Origin: Micromonospora echinaurantiaca
GTDB taxonomy: Bacteria; Actinomycetota; Actinomycetes; Mycobacteriales; Micromonosporaceae
DNA length: 64,000 bases
Reading direction: 5' to 3'
Assembly (NCBI RefSeq): GCF_900090235.1
Contig: NZ_LT607750.1
Coordinates: forward strand, 5,819,001-5,883,000
Shown here: piece by piece, positions 46,181 through 54,574 of the stretch
Position numbering within the stretch: position 1 is the stretch's first letter
Layout: each line of letters opens with the position of its first letter
Position numbers and translations under genes: made by a program
The notes under the pieces: model-generated
What the model saw: only the letters and a program-made list of their open reading frames with translations
Database searches by the model: none
What the model was told of the DNA's origin: nothing

Positions 46181-46690
46181 TCAGAAAGTCGGCGGCGTCG
46201 AATCGAGGCATATCTCGGCGTGCACCCGATCGCCGTCCTCGCGCAATTTAGCGCCGCATTTCTCAAGCACCGCGATCGCCCCGGAATTGTCCCGGGTGGT
46301 CTCCGCCACGACGAGTCGCATACCGGCCGCCGCCGCCTCGTTCAGCAGTTCACGCAGCGCCGCCGCGCCCACCCCCTGGCCGCGCGCGGACCGGCCCAGC
46401 CACATCCCGGTCTCGACCGCGCCCGGCTCGTCCCGGCGGGCCATCCGGATCATGCCGACCACCTCGCCGCCGACCAGGATCGCGTACATCTGGGTACGGG
46501 TGGGGCCGGCCAGCCCGCCGAAACTGGCCCGGTGGAACCCCCGGAACGCCTCCCGGCGGGCGTGCGACCACCCCGCCGGCGCCTCCACCGGCGGCATGAC
46601 GTCGCCGGGCTCCGCCTCGGCCGCCGCTACGGAGAGCAACGGCTCAAGGTTTCGCTCGTCCACCGGCTCCAGCCGGACCGTTCCCGCCAC
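46181..46690 (-). CDS. GNAT family N-acetyltransferase
   Basis: A 169-residue acetyltransferase. GMWLGRSARGQGVGAAALRELL contains the acetyl-CoA loop RGQGVG, and ETTRDNSGAIAVLEKCGAKLRED is the C-terminal GNAT signature, as in RimJ/RimL-type enzymes. The substrate is unknown. GTG 46690 with CAGACT 7 bases upstream gives a normal length; upstream codons look unlike protein. The 276 bases downstream hold the gas-vesicle promoter region. Confidence 0.82.
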   Translation of the reverse strand: MAGTVRLEPVDERNLEPLLSVAAAEAEPGDVMPPVEAPAGWSHARREAFRGFHRASFGGLAGPTRTQMYAILVGGEVVGMIRMARRDEPGAVETGMWLGRSARGQGVGAAALRELLNEAAAAGMRLVVAETTRDNSGAIAVLEKCGAKLREDGDRVHAEICLDSTPPTF

Positions 46691-46852
46691 GTGCCGCAGT
46701 CTGCCGCCCCCACCGGCCCAAGTCCACCCCGTTCGGCACCGACTGCCGGTACGTCGGAGGGTATCGGCCGGTCGGGCCGGATCGTGTTCCGCCTCACGCT
46801 CCGCTGTCAAACGCGGATCTGCGGATTAACCTACTGAGCCGGTAGACAATCC

Positions 46853-46868
46853 GGGAGCGACCGCTCCC
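46853..46868 (+). promoter_or_regulatory. hairpin in the metN leader
   Basis: GGGAGC and GCTCCC pair around a 4-base loop, 30 bases before metN. No SAM riboswitch or other known methionine element was seen in this leader. Confidence 0.35.
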
Positions 46869-46897
46869 GCCGCGAGGCGACGAGGACGGGATCAGCT

Positions 46898-47881
46898 GTG
46901 ATCGAGCTCGACGGGCTGCGCCGCACGTACCGCGCTCGGGGGCGGTCGGTGGTGGCCGTCGACGGCGTCAGCCTCTCGGTACGCCCCGGCGAGGTGTTCG
47001 GCGTGGTGGGGCGCAGCGGTGCCGGCAAGAGCACCCTGCTGCGCTGCGTCAACCTGCTGGAGCGCCCGGACGAGGGCACCGTCACGGTGGACGGGGTGGA
47101 GCTGACCGCGCTCGGCGGGGACCGACTGCGCGCCGCCCGGCAGCGGATCGGCATGGTCCACCAGCACTTCGCCCTGCTCAGCTCCCGCACCGCGGCGGGC
47201 AACGTCGCCTTCGCCCTGGAGGTGATGGGTGTGCCCCGCCGGGAACGGGCGCGGCGGGTCGCCGAACTGCTCGACCTGGTCGGGCTCACCGACCGGGCCG
47301 ACGCCTACCCGGCCCAGCTCTCCGGCGGGCAGAAGCAGCGGGTCGGCATCGCCCGGGCGCTGGCCGGACGGCCGAAGGTGCTGCTCTGCGACGAGGCCAC
47401 CTCGGCGCTCGACCCGGAGACCACCCGCTCGATCCTCGGCCTGCTCCGCGACCTCAACCAGCGGCTCGGGCTGACCATCCTGCTGATCACCCACGAGATG
47501 GACGTGGTCAAGCGGCTCTGCGACTCGGCGGCGGTGATGCGCGACGGCCGGTTCACCGAGTCCGGTCGGGTCACCGAACTGATCGCCCGGCCCGGCTCGG
47601 AACTCGCGGCCGAGGTCTTCCCGCTCGGGACGCCCCCGGCGCTGCCCGGCAGCACGGTCGTCGACGTCACGGTGGCCGGCCCGGACGCGGACGCCGCCTT
47701 CGTCGCCGAGCTGACCCGCCGCTTCGACCTCGACGCCCGGATCCTCGGCGGCACCGTCGAGCAGCTCGCCGGCGGGCGCGCCGGCCGGCTGCGGCTGGCC
47801 CTGCCCGGCGACGCCGAGCGGACCGCCCCGGCGGTGGCCCACCTGCGCGCCGCCGGGCTCGCCGTGGAGGTGGCCGCGTGA
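46898..47881 (+). CDS. metN: methionine ABC importer, ATP-binding protein
   Basis: A 327-residue ABC ATPase. Walker A VGRSGAGKST, Q-loop HQHFALLS, signature LSGGQKQR and Walker B VLLCDEATSALDPET are intact. Residues about 250-327 form the C-terminal NIL/ACT-like domain (AAFVAELTRRFDLDARILGGTVEQLAGG) that binds methionine and feedback-inhibits the transporter, which separates MetN from polar amino-acid ATPases. GTG 46898 is used. The stop overlaps the metI start (GTGA). Confidence 0.95.
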   Translation: MIELDGLRRTYRARGRSVVAVDGVSLSVRPGEVFGVVGRSGAGKSTLLRCVNLLERPDEGTVTVDGVELTALGGDRLRAARQRIGMVHQHFALLSSRTAAGNVAFALEVMGVPRRERARRVAELLDLVGLTDRADAYPAQLSGGQKQRVGIARALAGRPKVLLCDEATSALDPETTRSILGLLRDLNQRLGLTILLITHEMDVVKRLCDSAAVMRDGRFTESGRVTELIARPGSELAAEVFPLGTPPALPGSTVVDVTVAGPDADAAFVAELTRRFDLDARILGGTVEQLAGGRAGRLRLALPGDAERTAPAVAHLRAAGLAVEVAA

Positions 47882-48534
47882 TCGCCGACGACCTCGTGCC
47901 GCTGCTGACCCAGGGGCTGCGCGAGACCGCGTACATGGTCGCCGTGGCGGCGCTGCTCTCGGCGCTGGGCGGGCTGCTGGTCGGCGTCCTGCTGGTGCTC
48001 ACCGGACGCGACGGCCTGCTGCCCGCGCGGCCGGTGAACGCGCTGCTCGGGCTGGTCGTCAACGTCGGCCGCTCGCTGCCCTTCATCATCCTGCTGGTGG
48101 CGATCATTCCGGTCACCCGGGCGGTGGTCGGCACCACCATCGGCACCACCGCCGCCATCGTCCCGCTCACGGTCAGCGCGATCCCGTTCTACGCCCGGAT
48201 CGTGGAGACCGCGCTCCGGGAGGTCGACCGGGACGTCATCGCGGCGGCCCGGGCGATGGGCGCGAACCGCCGGCAGATCGTCGGCAAGGTGCTGCTCCGC
48301 GAGGCCCGGCCCGGCCTGGTCGCCGGCTTCACGCTCACCGTGGTGGCGCTGATCGGCTACTCGGCGATGGCCGGGGTGATCGGCGGCGGGGGCCTGGGCG
48401 ACCTGGCCCTGCGCTACGGCTACCAGCGGTTCGAGAACGACGTCATGATCGCCACCGTGGTGCTGCTGGTCGCCTTCGTCCAGCTGGTCCAGGTGGTCGG
48501 CGACGTGATCACCCGAAGACTCTCCCACCGGTGA
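47878..48534 (+). CDS. metI: methionine ABC importer, permease
   Basis: A 218-residue membrane protein with five or six hydrophobic segments. RSLPFIILLVAIIPVTR and the EAA-type loop VDRDVIAAARAMGANRRQIVGKVLL that docks on MetN are typical of MetI. A GTGA overlap couples it to metN. It forms the MetN2-MetI2 core that moves D/L-methionine inward. Confidence 0.95.
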   Translation: MIADDLVPLLTQGLRETAYMVAVAALLSALGGLLVGVLLVLTGRDGLLPARPVNALLGLVVNVGRSLPFIILLVAIIPVTRAVVGTTIGTTAAIVPLTVSAIPFYARIVETALREVDRDVIAAARAMGANRRQIVGKVLLREARPGLVAGFTLTVVALIGYSAMAGVIGGGGLGDLALRYGYQRFENDVMIATVVLLVAFVQLVQVVGDVITRRLSHR

Positions 48535-48667
48535 CCCCGGACGAGTGAACCCGGCGCAGGCCCACCCGGCCGGCCGGAACCGGCCCGCGCCCACCAGCGC
48601 GGCCGACCCGACCACCCGGCCCCGCCCTCGACGGGCGAGCCGGTCAGATCCGAAGAAAGGCAAAACC

Positions 48668-49483
48668 GTGCGACGCATCACCGCAACCCTCGCCGCGGCC
48701 GCGCTCGCCCTGGGCCTCGCCGCGTGCGGGGCCGACGGCGGCGACGCGAGCGACCCGAACGCAGCGCTGAAGGTCGGCGTCAGCCCCGTACCGCACGGGG
48801 AGATCCTCACCTACATCAAGGACAACCTCGCCGAGCAGGCCGGGCTGAAGCTGGAGATCGTCGAGTTCACCGACTACGTCCAGCCGAACCGCGCGCTCCA
48901 GGAGAAGCAGCTCGACGCCAACTACTTCCAGACGGTGCCCTACCTGGAGACCGAGAAGAAGTCCAAGGGCTACGCGTTCACCGCGCTGAAGCCGGTGCAC
49001 ATCGAGCCGCTGGGCCTCTACTCGAAGAAGGTGGACAGCCTCGCCAACCTGCCGACCGGGGCGGTGGTGGCGATCCCCAACGACCCGACCAACTCCGGCC
49101 GGGCGCTCAACCTGCTCGCCCAGCACGGCGTGATCACGCTGAAGGACGGCGCCGGCGTTGCCGCCACCCAGCGGGACATCGCCGACAACCCGAAGCGGCT
49201 GGAGTTCAAGGAGCTGGAGGCGGCCCAGCTGCCGCGCAGCCTGGACGACACCGACGCCTCGGTGATCAACGGCAACTACGCGATCGAGAGCGGCCTGAAG
49301 CCGGCCACCGACGCGCTGGCGCTGGAGAAGGCCGAGAACAACCCGAACGCGAACCTGGTGGTGGTCCGCGACGGCGACGAGGACGACCCGCGCGTGGTCA
49401 AGCTGGAGCAGCTGCTGCACTCCGCCGAGGTGAAGGCGTTCATCGCGGAGAAGTACCAGGGCTCGGTGCTGGCCGCGTACTGA
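48668..49483 (+). CDS. metQ: methionine-binding lipoprotein
   Basis: A 271-residue NlpA-family substrate-binding lipoprotein. A signal peptide with the lipobox GLAAC is followed by KVGVSPVPHGEILTYIKDNL, EFTDYVQPNRALQEKQLDANYFQ and IPNDPTNSGRALNLLAQHG, all MetQ hallmarks. GTG 48668 is placed 7 bases after AGAAAGG and gives the complete signal peptide; the longer frame upstream lacks one. It delivers methionine to MetNI. A convergent terminator follows. Confidence 0.95.
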   Translation: MRRITATLAAAALALGLAACGADGGDASDPNAALKVGVSPVPHGEILTYIKDNLAEQAGLKLEIVEFTDYVQPNRALQEKQLDANYFQTVPYLETEKKSKGYAFTALKPVHIEPLGLYSKKVDSLANLPTGAVVAIPNDPTNSGRALNLLAQHGVITLKDGAGVAATQRDIADNPKRLEFKELEAAQLPRSLDDTDASVINGNYAIESGLKPATDALALEKAENNPNANLVVVRDGDEDDPRVVKLEQLLHSAEVKAFIAEKYQGSVLAAY

Positions 49484-49497
49484 GCCGGACGTTCGTC

Positions 49498-49528
49498 GAG
49501 CCCGGTCCCGTCCGGCGGGGCCGGGCTC
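49498..49528. terminator. bidirectional terminator after metQ
   Basis: GAGCCCGG and CCGGGCTC form an 8-bp stem that continues with CCCG and CGGG inside. It lies between metQ and the oppositely oriented PP2C-like gene. Confidence 0.75.
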
Positions 49529-49547
49529 GCGTCGTGTCCGGCGGCGG

Positions 49548-50384
49548 TCAGGAAGCCCCGGTGTCGAACTCGCAGAGCACCACCGAGGCGTCGTCGGCCG
49601 GCTTGTGCCGGCGCGACCGGTCCGGGTGGTCGCGCTCGGCCGCCCGCACCCGGTCGACCAGCCCGCCCGGACCCTCGGCGGTCACCACGTCCAGCAGCCC
49701 CGCCCAGTCGAGCAGCCCGAACTGCTCCACCACCGCCGAGGCGCCGTCGCTGAGCAGCACCGCCCGGCGTACCGCGCCCTGGCCGCGTAACGGCAGCGTG
49801 CCGGCCACCGCGTGGAACGCGGCGTCCGGGTCGGCGGCGGCCACCCAGTAGCCGTGGGTACGGTTCATCCGCTCCCGCTGCACCGCGACGGCCTGCCGGA
49901 ACCGGGTGGTCCGGTCGGCCGGGCCGGCCGGCATCGCGGCCACGGTCTCGCGCAACTCGCCCATCGCGACGTCCAGCCGCTCGTCGGAGACCACGCTCAC
50001 CTGCCCACCCGCGTCGAGCACCAGCGGGCTGTCACAGAGCACCAGGTAGTCGACATGGTGGCCACCGTCGCGCAGCAGGCAGACGGTGCTGGACGGGGTG
50101 CCCGGATGGTCCAGGTCGCACCGGTCGCCGTGGTCGGACCGGACGGCCAGGATCGCCGCCGCGAGGTTGCTCATCAGGGTGGCGGTCGGCCGGGCCGCCT
50201 CGGCCAGCCCGAGCCGGGCGGCCAGGTGCTGGACGTACCAGGACGGCCCGTGCACGCAGCCGGTGTCGAAGCCCTCCGGCACGGTCGCGCCGTCCAGCAC
50301 CCCGACCAGCGGCCCGAACCGGAAGACGAGGTCCTCGTTGAGCGCACGGCCGGGGGGCGGCGCGGACGCGGAGCTTACCCGCAT
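49548..50384 (-). CDS. PP2C-like phosphatase-domain protein
   Basis: About 278 residues. LNEDLVFRFGPLVGVLDGATV resembles PP2C motifs with metal-binding D31-G32, and LLSDGASAVVEQFG and HKPADDASVVLCEFD match the SDG and DDAS motifs. The overall similarity is weak, so activity is not certain. ATG 50384 is chosen; ATG 50447 is in frame but overlaps the upstream gene. It lies 31 bases after the DUF3618 gene, and a role in regulating the neighbouring envelope/stress group is plausible. Confidence 0.65.
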   Translation of the reverse strand: MRVSSASAPPPGRALNEDLVFRFGPLVGVLDGATVPEGFDTGCVHGPSWYVQHLAARLGLAEAARPTATLMSNLAAAILAVRSDHGDRCDLDHPGTPSSTVCLLRDGGHHVDYLVLCDSPLVLDAGGQVSVVSDERLDVAMGELRETVAAMPAGPADRTTRFRQAVAVQRERMNRTHGYWVAAADPDAAFHAVAGTLPLRGQGAVRRAVLLSDGASAVVEQFGLLDWAGLLDVVTAEGPGGLVDRVRAAERDHPDRSRRHKPADDASVVLCEFDTGAS

Positions 50385-50415
50385 CGTCCGCGCCGCCCCG
50401 ACGACCCGGGTGGCC

Positions 50416-51150
50416 TCAGCGGCGGCGGAGCTCGTCGGCTGTCTCATGCGCCTGCTCCCGCACCTGGTGGGCGGCCGACCGGCCCTCGTGCGCCACCGAG
50501 GACGCGCCGTGCATCGCGGTCGAGCCCACCGACGACGCGCCGTGCATAGCGGTCGAGCCCACCGACGACGCGGCGTGCCGCACCGGCTCGCGCATGTTGT
50601 CGCGCATGCCGTCGCGGACCTGGTGACCCAGCTGGCTGGCCTGCTGCCGCAGCATGTCCGAGTGGTCGCTGACCTTGCCACGGGCCTGCCCGGCCCACTG
50701 CCGCTCGGGGCGGCTCGGCGGGATCAGGGACGACACCAGCAGCCCGGCGCCGAAAGCGATCAGGCCGGCGGCCAGTGGATTGCCCTGCGCCTGCTCGCGG
50801 TACTGCTGCCCGAGATGACGGGCCGAATCCGTCGCGTGCGACATCTGCTCACGCGACTGCTGCCCGAACTGCCGGGCCGAACCCGCCGCGTGCGACATCT
50901 GCTCACGCGACTGCTGCCCGAACTGCCGGGCCGCGCCCGTGGCCTGGGACATCCGCTGACTGGCGCCGTGCCCGTCCGACTGTGCACCCATCACCTTCTC
51001 CTTCACCCTGGTCAGCGCGCCGCGGGCCTGCCCGAAACGCTCACCGGCCATTCGTCGCGGGTTGACCCGGTCGGCCAACGCGTCGATGTCACTGCTCAAC
51101 TCGTTCCGGGTGTTCTCGATCTCCCACCGGATCCGGTCCGGATCGGACAT
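50416..51150 (-). CDS. DUF3618 protein with internal repeats
   Basis: A 244-residue protein. IRWEIENTRNELSSDIDALADRVNPRRMAGERF is the DUF3618 signature. The middle has repeats of ARQFGQQSREQMSHA (54-base period, 50803-50950), then a hydrophobic helix (LAAGLIAFGAGLLVSSLIP), and near the end SSVGSTAMHGA twice (33-base period). Such proteins accompany holin-like and membrane-stress genes in actinobacteria; the function is unknown. The helical repeats resemble LEA-type or apolipoprotein-like segments. Confidence 0.8.
   Translation of the reverse strand: MSDPDRIRWEIENTRNELSSDIDALADRVNPRRMAGERFGQARGALTRVKEKVMGAQSDGHGASQRMSQATGAARQFGQQSREQMSHAAGSARQFGQQSREQMSHATDSARHLGQQYREQAQGNPLAAGLIAFGAGLLVSSLIPPSRPERQWAGQARGKVSDHSDMLRQQASQLGHQVRDGMRDNMREPVRHAASSVGSTAMHGASSVGSTAMHGASSVAHEGRSAAHQVREQAHETADELRRR
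50500..50575. repeat. in-gene tandem repeat, 33-base period
   Basis: Two near-identical 33-base units beginning GACGCGCCGTGCAT encode the doubled SSVGSTAMHGA segment of the DUF3618 protein. Reading frame is preserved. Confidence 0.8.
50803..50950. repeat. in-gene tandem repeat, 54-base period
   Basis: Almost three units of 54 bases containing GCGTGCGACATCTGCTCACG (at 50834 and 50888) encode the 18-residue helical repeat of the DUF3618 protein. Being a multiple of three, copy-number change would keep the frame. Confidence 0.85.
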
Positions 51151-51172
51151 CGTCTGCTCCCTCCCGGTCGGT

Positions 51173-51568
51173 TCACCGGCCACGTATCGCGTTCGGCAGT
51201 TGCCGTGCGGTCTCCTGCGTACGGGGTAGCACGCCGCGCATCTCGCGCAGTCTGGCGCGCGCGTTGGCGAGCAGGACACCCCCGATCACGGCCCAGGCGA
51301 TCGCCACGAGCAGCGCGGCCCAGCCCTGGTCCATCACGTTGGACAGGCCCCACCACACCGCGTACGACACGAACAGCACGGCCAGGAAGCCGGCCAGACC
51401 GGCGCCGCCGAACAGTCCACCGGCCTTGCCGGCCTGGCTCGCCTCCTCGCGGAGCTCCGCCTTGGCCAGCTCGACCTCCTTACGCATCAGCGTGGAGAAG
51501 TCCCGGGTCACGTCGCCGAACAGTTCGCCGACGGACGCCTGGGTCCGCTCCTTCTCGGGGGCGCTCAT
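51173..51568 (-). CDS. holin-superfamily-like (DUF1469/Actinobacterial Holin-X) membrane protein
   Basis: A 131-residue protein. SVGELFGDVTRDFSTLMRKEVELAKAELREEA is the typical amphipathic start, followed by two transmembrane helices (LAGFLAVLFVSYAVWWGL and WAALLVAIAWAVIGGVLLA). Named phage holin family protein in annotations, but it is chromosomal and not part of a prophage here. ATG 51568 overlaps the upstream stop codon (ATGA). It probably works in the envelope with the DUF3618 partner. Confidence 0.85.
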   Translation of the reverse strand: MSAPEKERTQASVGELFGDVTRDFSTLMRKEVELAKAELREEASQAGKAGGLFGGAGLAGFLAVLFVSYAVWWGLSNVMDQGWAALLVAIAWAVIGGVLLANARARLREMRGVLPRTQETARQLPNAIRGR

Positions 51569-52269
51569 GGCGCCACCCCGCCGGGAATCTCGCCCTCCGG
51601 CCGGCCCGGCGGCGTCGAGCTGCGCACCCGGGACGCACCCACGTAGGGCGACTCGGCCTCGTACGGCGCGGTGACCGTCCGCTCGTAGGGCCGCTGTCCG
51701 GCCTGCATCTCACCGGGCTGGACACCGGCGGCACCCGGTTGCGGCGCCTCGCTCGGCGCGCCCCGGCCGTCGCCGCCCCCGGTCAGGCTCCGCGTGAGCC
51801 GCCCGAACAGCAGCCCGGCCACCGCCGCGCCGGCCAGGAAGGTGCCCGGATGCCGGCGCGCGTACGCCCGCACGTCGTCCATCATCGCCGCCGGCTCGTT
51901 GTGCTCGATCCAGCCGGCCGCCTGCTCGGCGGCGTGGGCCGCCCGACGGACCGCTTGGGCGGCCATCCCGGAGTCCTGGCTGCATTCCGCCATCGAACTG
52001 AGTTCGCGGCCGAACCCGCGCAGGCCGTCCGCGGCCCGCTGCTTCTGCGCATGGGCCTGGCCGCGCAACTGGGTGTTGGCCTCGCCGGTCAGGTTCCGCA
52101 TCTGTTGCCGGGCCTCGTGGGCGATGTGGCCGCCCTGTTCGGCCGCGGCGTGGGCCATCTGCCCGCCGGCCTGGGTCGCCTGGTGCCCGACCCGCGACGC
52201 CTGCTGCCGGGCCTGCTGCCCGGCGCCGGTAGCACCGTCCGGTGGCCGGCTCGGGTTGATCCCCGTCAT
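51565..52269 (-). CDS. membrane-anchored Ala/Gln-rich protein, unknown function
   Basis: A 234-residue protein. The first 90 residues are rich in Gln, Ala and His with a helical heptad-like pattern (QQARQQASRVGHQATQAGGQMAHAAAEQG). Then comes RAYARRHPGTFLAGAAVAGLLFGRLTRSL, a membrane helix preceded by a motif common to DUF3618-linked proteins. The tail is Gly/Pro-rich. ATG 52269 follows GGGAGCGGG. It is first of a coupled set with the holin-like, DUF3618 and PP2C-like genes. Confidence 0.7.
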   Translation of the reverse strand: MTGINPSRPPDGATGAGQQARQQASRVGHQATQAGGQMAHAAAEQGGHIAHEARQQMRNLTGEANTQLRGQAHAQKQRAADGLRGFGRELSSMAECSQDSGMAAQAVRRAAHAAEQAAGWIEHNEPAAMMDDVRAYARRHPGTFLAGAAVAGLLFGRLTRSLTGGGDGRGAPSEAPQPGAAGVQPGEMQAGQRPYERTVTAPYEAESPYVGASRVRSSTPPGRPEGEIPGGVAP

Positions 52270-52358
52270 TAGCCCGCTCCCTCCGTCGGCCCCGGGGCGG
52301 CGGTCGCGCCCCGGAACGTGGACCGGCCGCGACACTCGCGGCCCGGAACGCCATCCGC

Positions 52359-52383
52359 CTACCCGCACGGCTCGCCGGCATTC
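52359..52383 (-). promoter_or_regulatory. sigma-B-like promoter motif upstream of the DUF3618 group
   Basis: On the minus strand GAAT (52383-52380), 15 bases, then GGGTAG (52364-52359). It matches GNNT-N15-GGGTA but the last base is G, not a pyrimidine. It lies 90 bases before ATG 52269. Confidence 0.4.
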
Positions 52384-52529
52384 CGTCCCGGGCGTCGGGG
52401 CAGGATCGAAATCCGGACCAACGGTCGGTGGGCGGGGTGGACGGCTCGGCGGGTGCGACGGCGGTCGACGAGGACGGCCGGGCACGCGCCGATCAGGTCA
52501 GCACGATCCGCCGGCCGCAGACCGGGAAC

Positions 52530-52922
52530 TTACCGCTGCGTCGTGTCGTAGGCGCGCCGTGCGCGTTCCACGTCGTCGAGGTGGCTGGTGGCCCATTCGG
52601 CCAGGTGGGCGAAGAGCGGGGCGAGGCTGCGACCGAGGTCGCTGATCTCGTACTCGACCCGGGGCGGAACCTCCGGGTGGTAGGTACGCACGACGAGCCC
52701 GTCGCGTTCGAGCTGCCGCAGTCGCTGGGTCAGCACCTTCGGCGTGATGGTGGTGATCCGCCGCTGCAACTCGACGAAACGTTGCCGCCCCTGGTAGTTG
52801 AGCGTCCACAGGATCGGTGTCGTCCACCGGCTGAAGACGATGTCCACGACCGGGGCGACCGGACAGGCCTGCTCGGGGTCGGCCGACGCCGAGGGCGCCC
52901 AGGTTGCTTGGTCGCGCTGCAC
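52530..52922 (-). CDS. HxlR-family transcriptional regulator
   Basis: A 130-residue winged helix protein. VVDIVFSRWTTPILWTLNYQGRQRFVELQRRITTITPKVLTQRLRQLERDGLVVRTYHPEVPPRVEYEIS contains the HxlR pattern. C20 in ACPVAP lies where redox- and quinone-sensing members carry their reactive Cys. GTG 52922 follows GGAGGGC. Divergence from an NmrA-like reductase and a palindrome between them suggest that it represses that gene and senses electrophiles. Confidence 0.9.
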   Translation of the reverse strand: MQRDQATWAPSASADPEQACPVAPVVDIVFSRWTTPILWTLNYQGRQRFVELQRRITTITPKVLTQRLRQLERDGLVVRTYHPEVPPRVEYEISDLGRSLAPLFAHLAEWATSHLDDVERARRAYDTTQR

Positions 52923-52947
52923 ACGCCCTCCAGATAGTCACTTTCCT

Positions 52948-52959
52948 GTAGGTACCTAC
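52948..52959. promoter_or_regulatory. HxlR operator-like palindrome
   Basis: GTAGGTACCTAC is a perfect 12-bp palindrome in the divergent region, followed by TACTATA, a possible -10 for the reductase gene. Confidence 0.6.
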
Positions 52960-53064
52960 TATACCGGCGATGCTAGCTTCTCCGGGTCGCGCCGAGGAGA
53001 CCGGACCGGCGCGAAATCGCACCCAGCGACGGCATGGGTGGCAATCGACGCAGAGGAGCCGATG

Positions 53065-53904
53065 ATGATCGTGGTGACGGGGGCGACCGGCAACGTCGGT
53101 CGGGTACTCGTGGAAGCACTGACCAGCGCCGGTGAGCAGGTGACCGCGGTGTCCCGGGGAACGTCGCCGGTGTCCATTCCGGACGGAACGCGGCACCACC
53201 GGGCCGATCTGGCCGAACCGGAGAGCCTGCGCTCCGCCGTGGACGGAGCCCGGGCACTGTTCCTGCTGGTCGCCGGCGCTGGCGCGGATCTGAACCCCGA
53301 CGACATCCTCGATGTCGCGAAAGCCGGTGGGGTCGAGCGCATCGTCCTGCTGTCCTCGCAGGCCGCCGGGACGCGCCCCCGGTCCGTCTCGCACGCGCCG
53401 CTGCGCGGCATCGAGGAGGTCGTACAGCGATCCGGCATGTCCTGGACCATCCTGCGGCCGGGCGGCTTCGCGTCCAACGCGTACGCCTGGGCGGATTCGG
53501 TGCGGACCCGACGCACGGTGGCGGCGCCGTTCGGCGACGTCGGCCTGCCGGTCGTCGACCCGGCCGACATCGCGGAGGTCGCCGCCACGGTCCTGCGTCA
53601 GGAGCGGCACGGCGGCCGGATCTACGAGCTGACGGGGCCGGCGCTGACCACGCCGCGGCAGCGGGTCCGGGACATCGCCGAGGCGCTGGGGCAGCCGGTC
53701 CGGTTCGTCGAACAGACGCCGGCGGAGGCTCGCGCGCAGCTGCTGGGGTTCATGCCCGAGCCGGTGGTCGACGGGACCCTGGCGATCCTCGGCGAGCCGA
53801 CGCCGGCGGAGCAGCGGATCAGCCCGGACACGGAGCGGATCCTGGGCCGCGCCCCGCGTACCTTCGCCGACTGGGTCCGGCGCCACCTCCACGCGTTCCG
53901 CTAG
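53065..53904 (+). CDS. NmrA-like NAD(P)H-binding oxidoreductase
   Basis: A 279-residue atypical SDR. VTGATGNVGRVLVEAL is the nucleotide-binding loop; AGTRPRS and WTILRPGGFASNAYAW follow the NmrA/QOR2 (NAD(P)H:quinone oxidoreductase type 2) pattern, and the catalytic Tyr-Lys pair is absent. ATG 53065 is preferred to 53062 by spacing from GAGGAG. With the divergent HxlR regulator this resembles quinone- or aldehyde-responsive pairs. Confidence 0.82.
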   Translation: MIVVTGATGNVGRVLVEALTSAGEQVTAVSRGTSPVSIPDGTRHHRADLAEPESLRSAVDGARALFLLVAGAGADLNPDDILDVAKAGGVERIVLLSSQAAGTRPRSVSHAPLRGIEEVVQRSGMSWTILRPGGFASNAYAWADSVRTRRTVAAPFGDVGLPVVDPADIAEVAATVLRQERHGGRIYELTGPALTTPRQRVRDIAEALGQPVRFVEQTPAEARAQLLGFMPEPVVDGTLAILGEPTPAEQRISPDTERILGRAPRTFADWVRRHLHAFR

Positions 53905-53926
53905 GCGCCGAGCGGGGCGCCGGCGG

Positions 53927-54478
53927 TCAGCGACGGCGGTTGCGGGCCCGGGAGGAGCGCAGCCGGCGCAACCGCCCGATCAGCACGGGCTCGGCGGCCA
54001 GCGCGGCCGGGTGGTCGAGCAGCGCGTTCAGCAACTGGTAGTAGCGGGTGGCGGAGAGGCCGAAGGTGTCCCGGATGGCCTGTTCCTTGGCACCGGCGTG
54101 CCGCCACCACTGCTGTTCGAAGGCGATGATCGCGCGTTCCCGCTCGGTGAGCGCGGTGGCCGGGGCGGGCGGGTCACCGGCGGCGGGCAGCGCCGCGTCG
54201 GCCGGGCCCGGTGGGTCGGTGACGCCGCCGGCCAGGGCCTCCGGACCGGGCGTCGCGTCCGCCGCCGCGGCGCGACCCGCCGGCTCCGCCCGGGGCGCCG
54301 GCGCCGGGGAGCGGGGCGCGGCCTCTGCCTCCGGGGCGGTGCGCGGCGGTGGGACCGGGGCGGCCTCCGGGGCCGGTGCCGGGCGCGGTGTCGGTACGCC
54401 GGCGCGGGAGCCACCCGTCCGCCCACCCTGGCCGGCCGCGGCGGTCTCGCTGGCCGGGGCGGCGTCGGCGGGCTGCAT
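53927..54478 (-). CDS. DUF3263 domain protein with long Pro/Ala N-terminus
   Basis: A 183-residue protein. The first 105 residues are low-complexity Ala/Pro/Glu. TERERAIIAFEQQWWRHAGAKEQAIRDTFGLSATRYYQLLNALLDHPAAL is DUF3263, a helix-turn-helix-like domain known in actinobacteria; the basic tail RRLRSSRARNRRR could bind DNA. The function is unknown. The long N-terminal part may be partly over-annotated; no internal start with a good ribosome site was seen. Confidence 0.78.
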   Translation of the reverse strand: MQPADAAPASETAAAGQGGRTGGSRAGVPTPRPAPAPEAAPVPPPRTAPEAEAAPRSPAPAPRAEPAGRAAAADATPGPEALAGGVTDPPGPADAALPAAGDPPAPATALTERERAIIAFEQQWWRHAGAKEQAIRDTFGLSATRYYQLLNALLDHPAALAAEPVLIGRLRRLRSSRARNRRR

Positions 54479-54574
54479 GGGGCTCCTCGCGGGCGACGGG
54501 CGGCCGACGCGACGGGGCCGACCGGGGGACCCTCAGCCTAACCAGGGTCGACTCGGACCGCACAGACGCCGTGG

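Noticed and set aside
46691..46897. SAM riboswitch before metN
   Set aside because: No S-box landmarks (GAGGGA, GCAACC, GGTGCCAATTCC) are present; only a short hairpin was found.
51173..51568. Prophage holin
   Set aside because: Belongs to a widespread chromosomal actinobacterial membrane family; no lysin, capsid or integrase gene is nearby.
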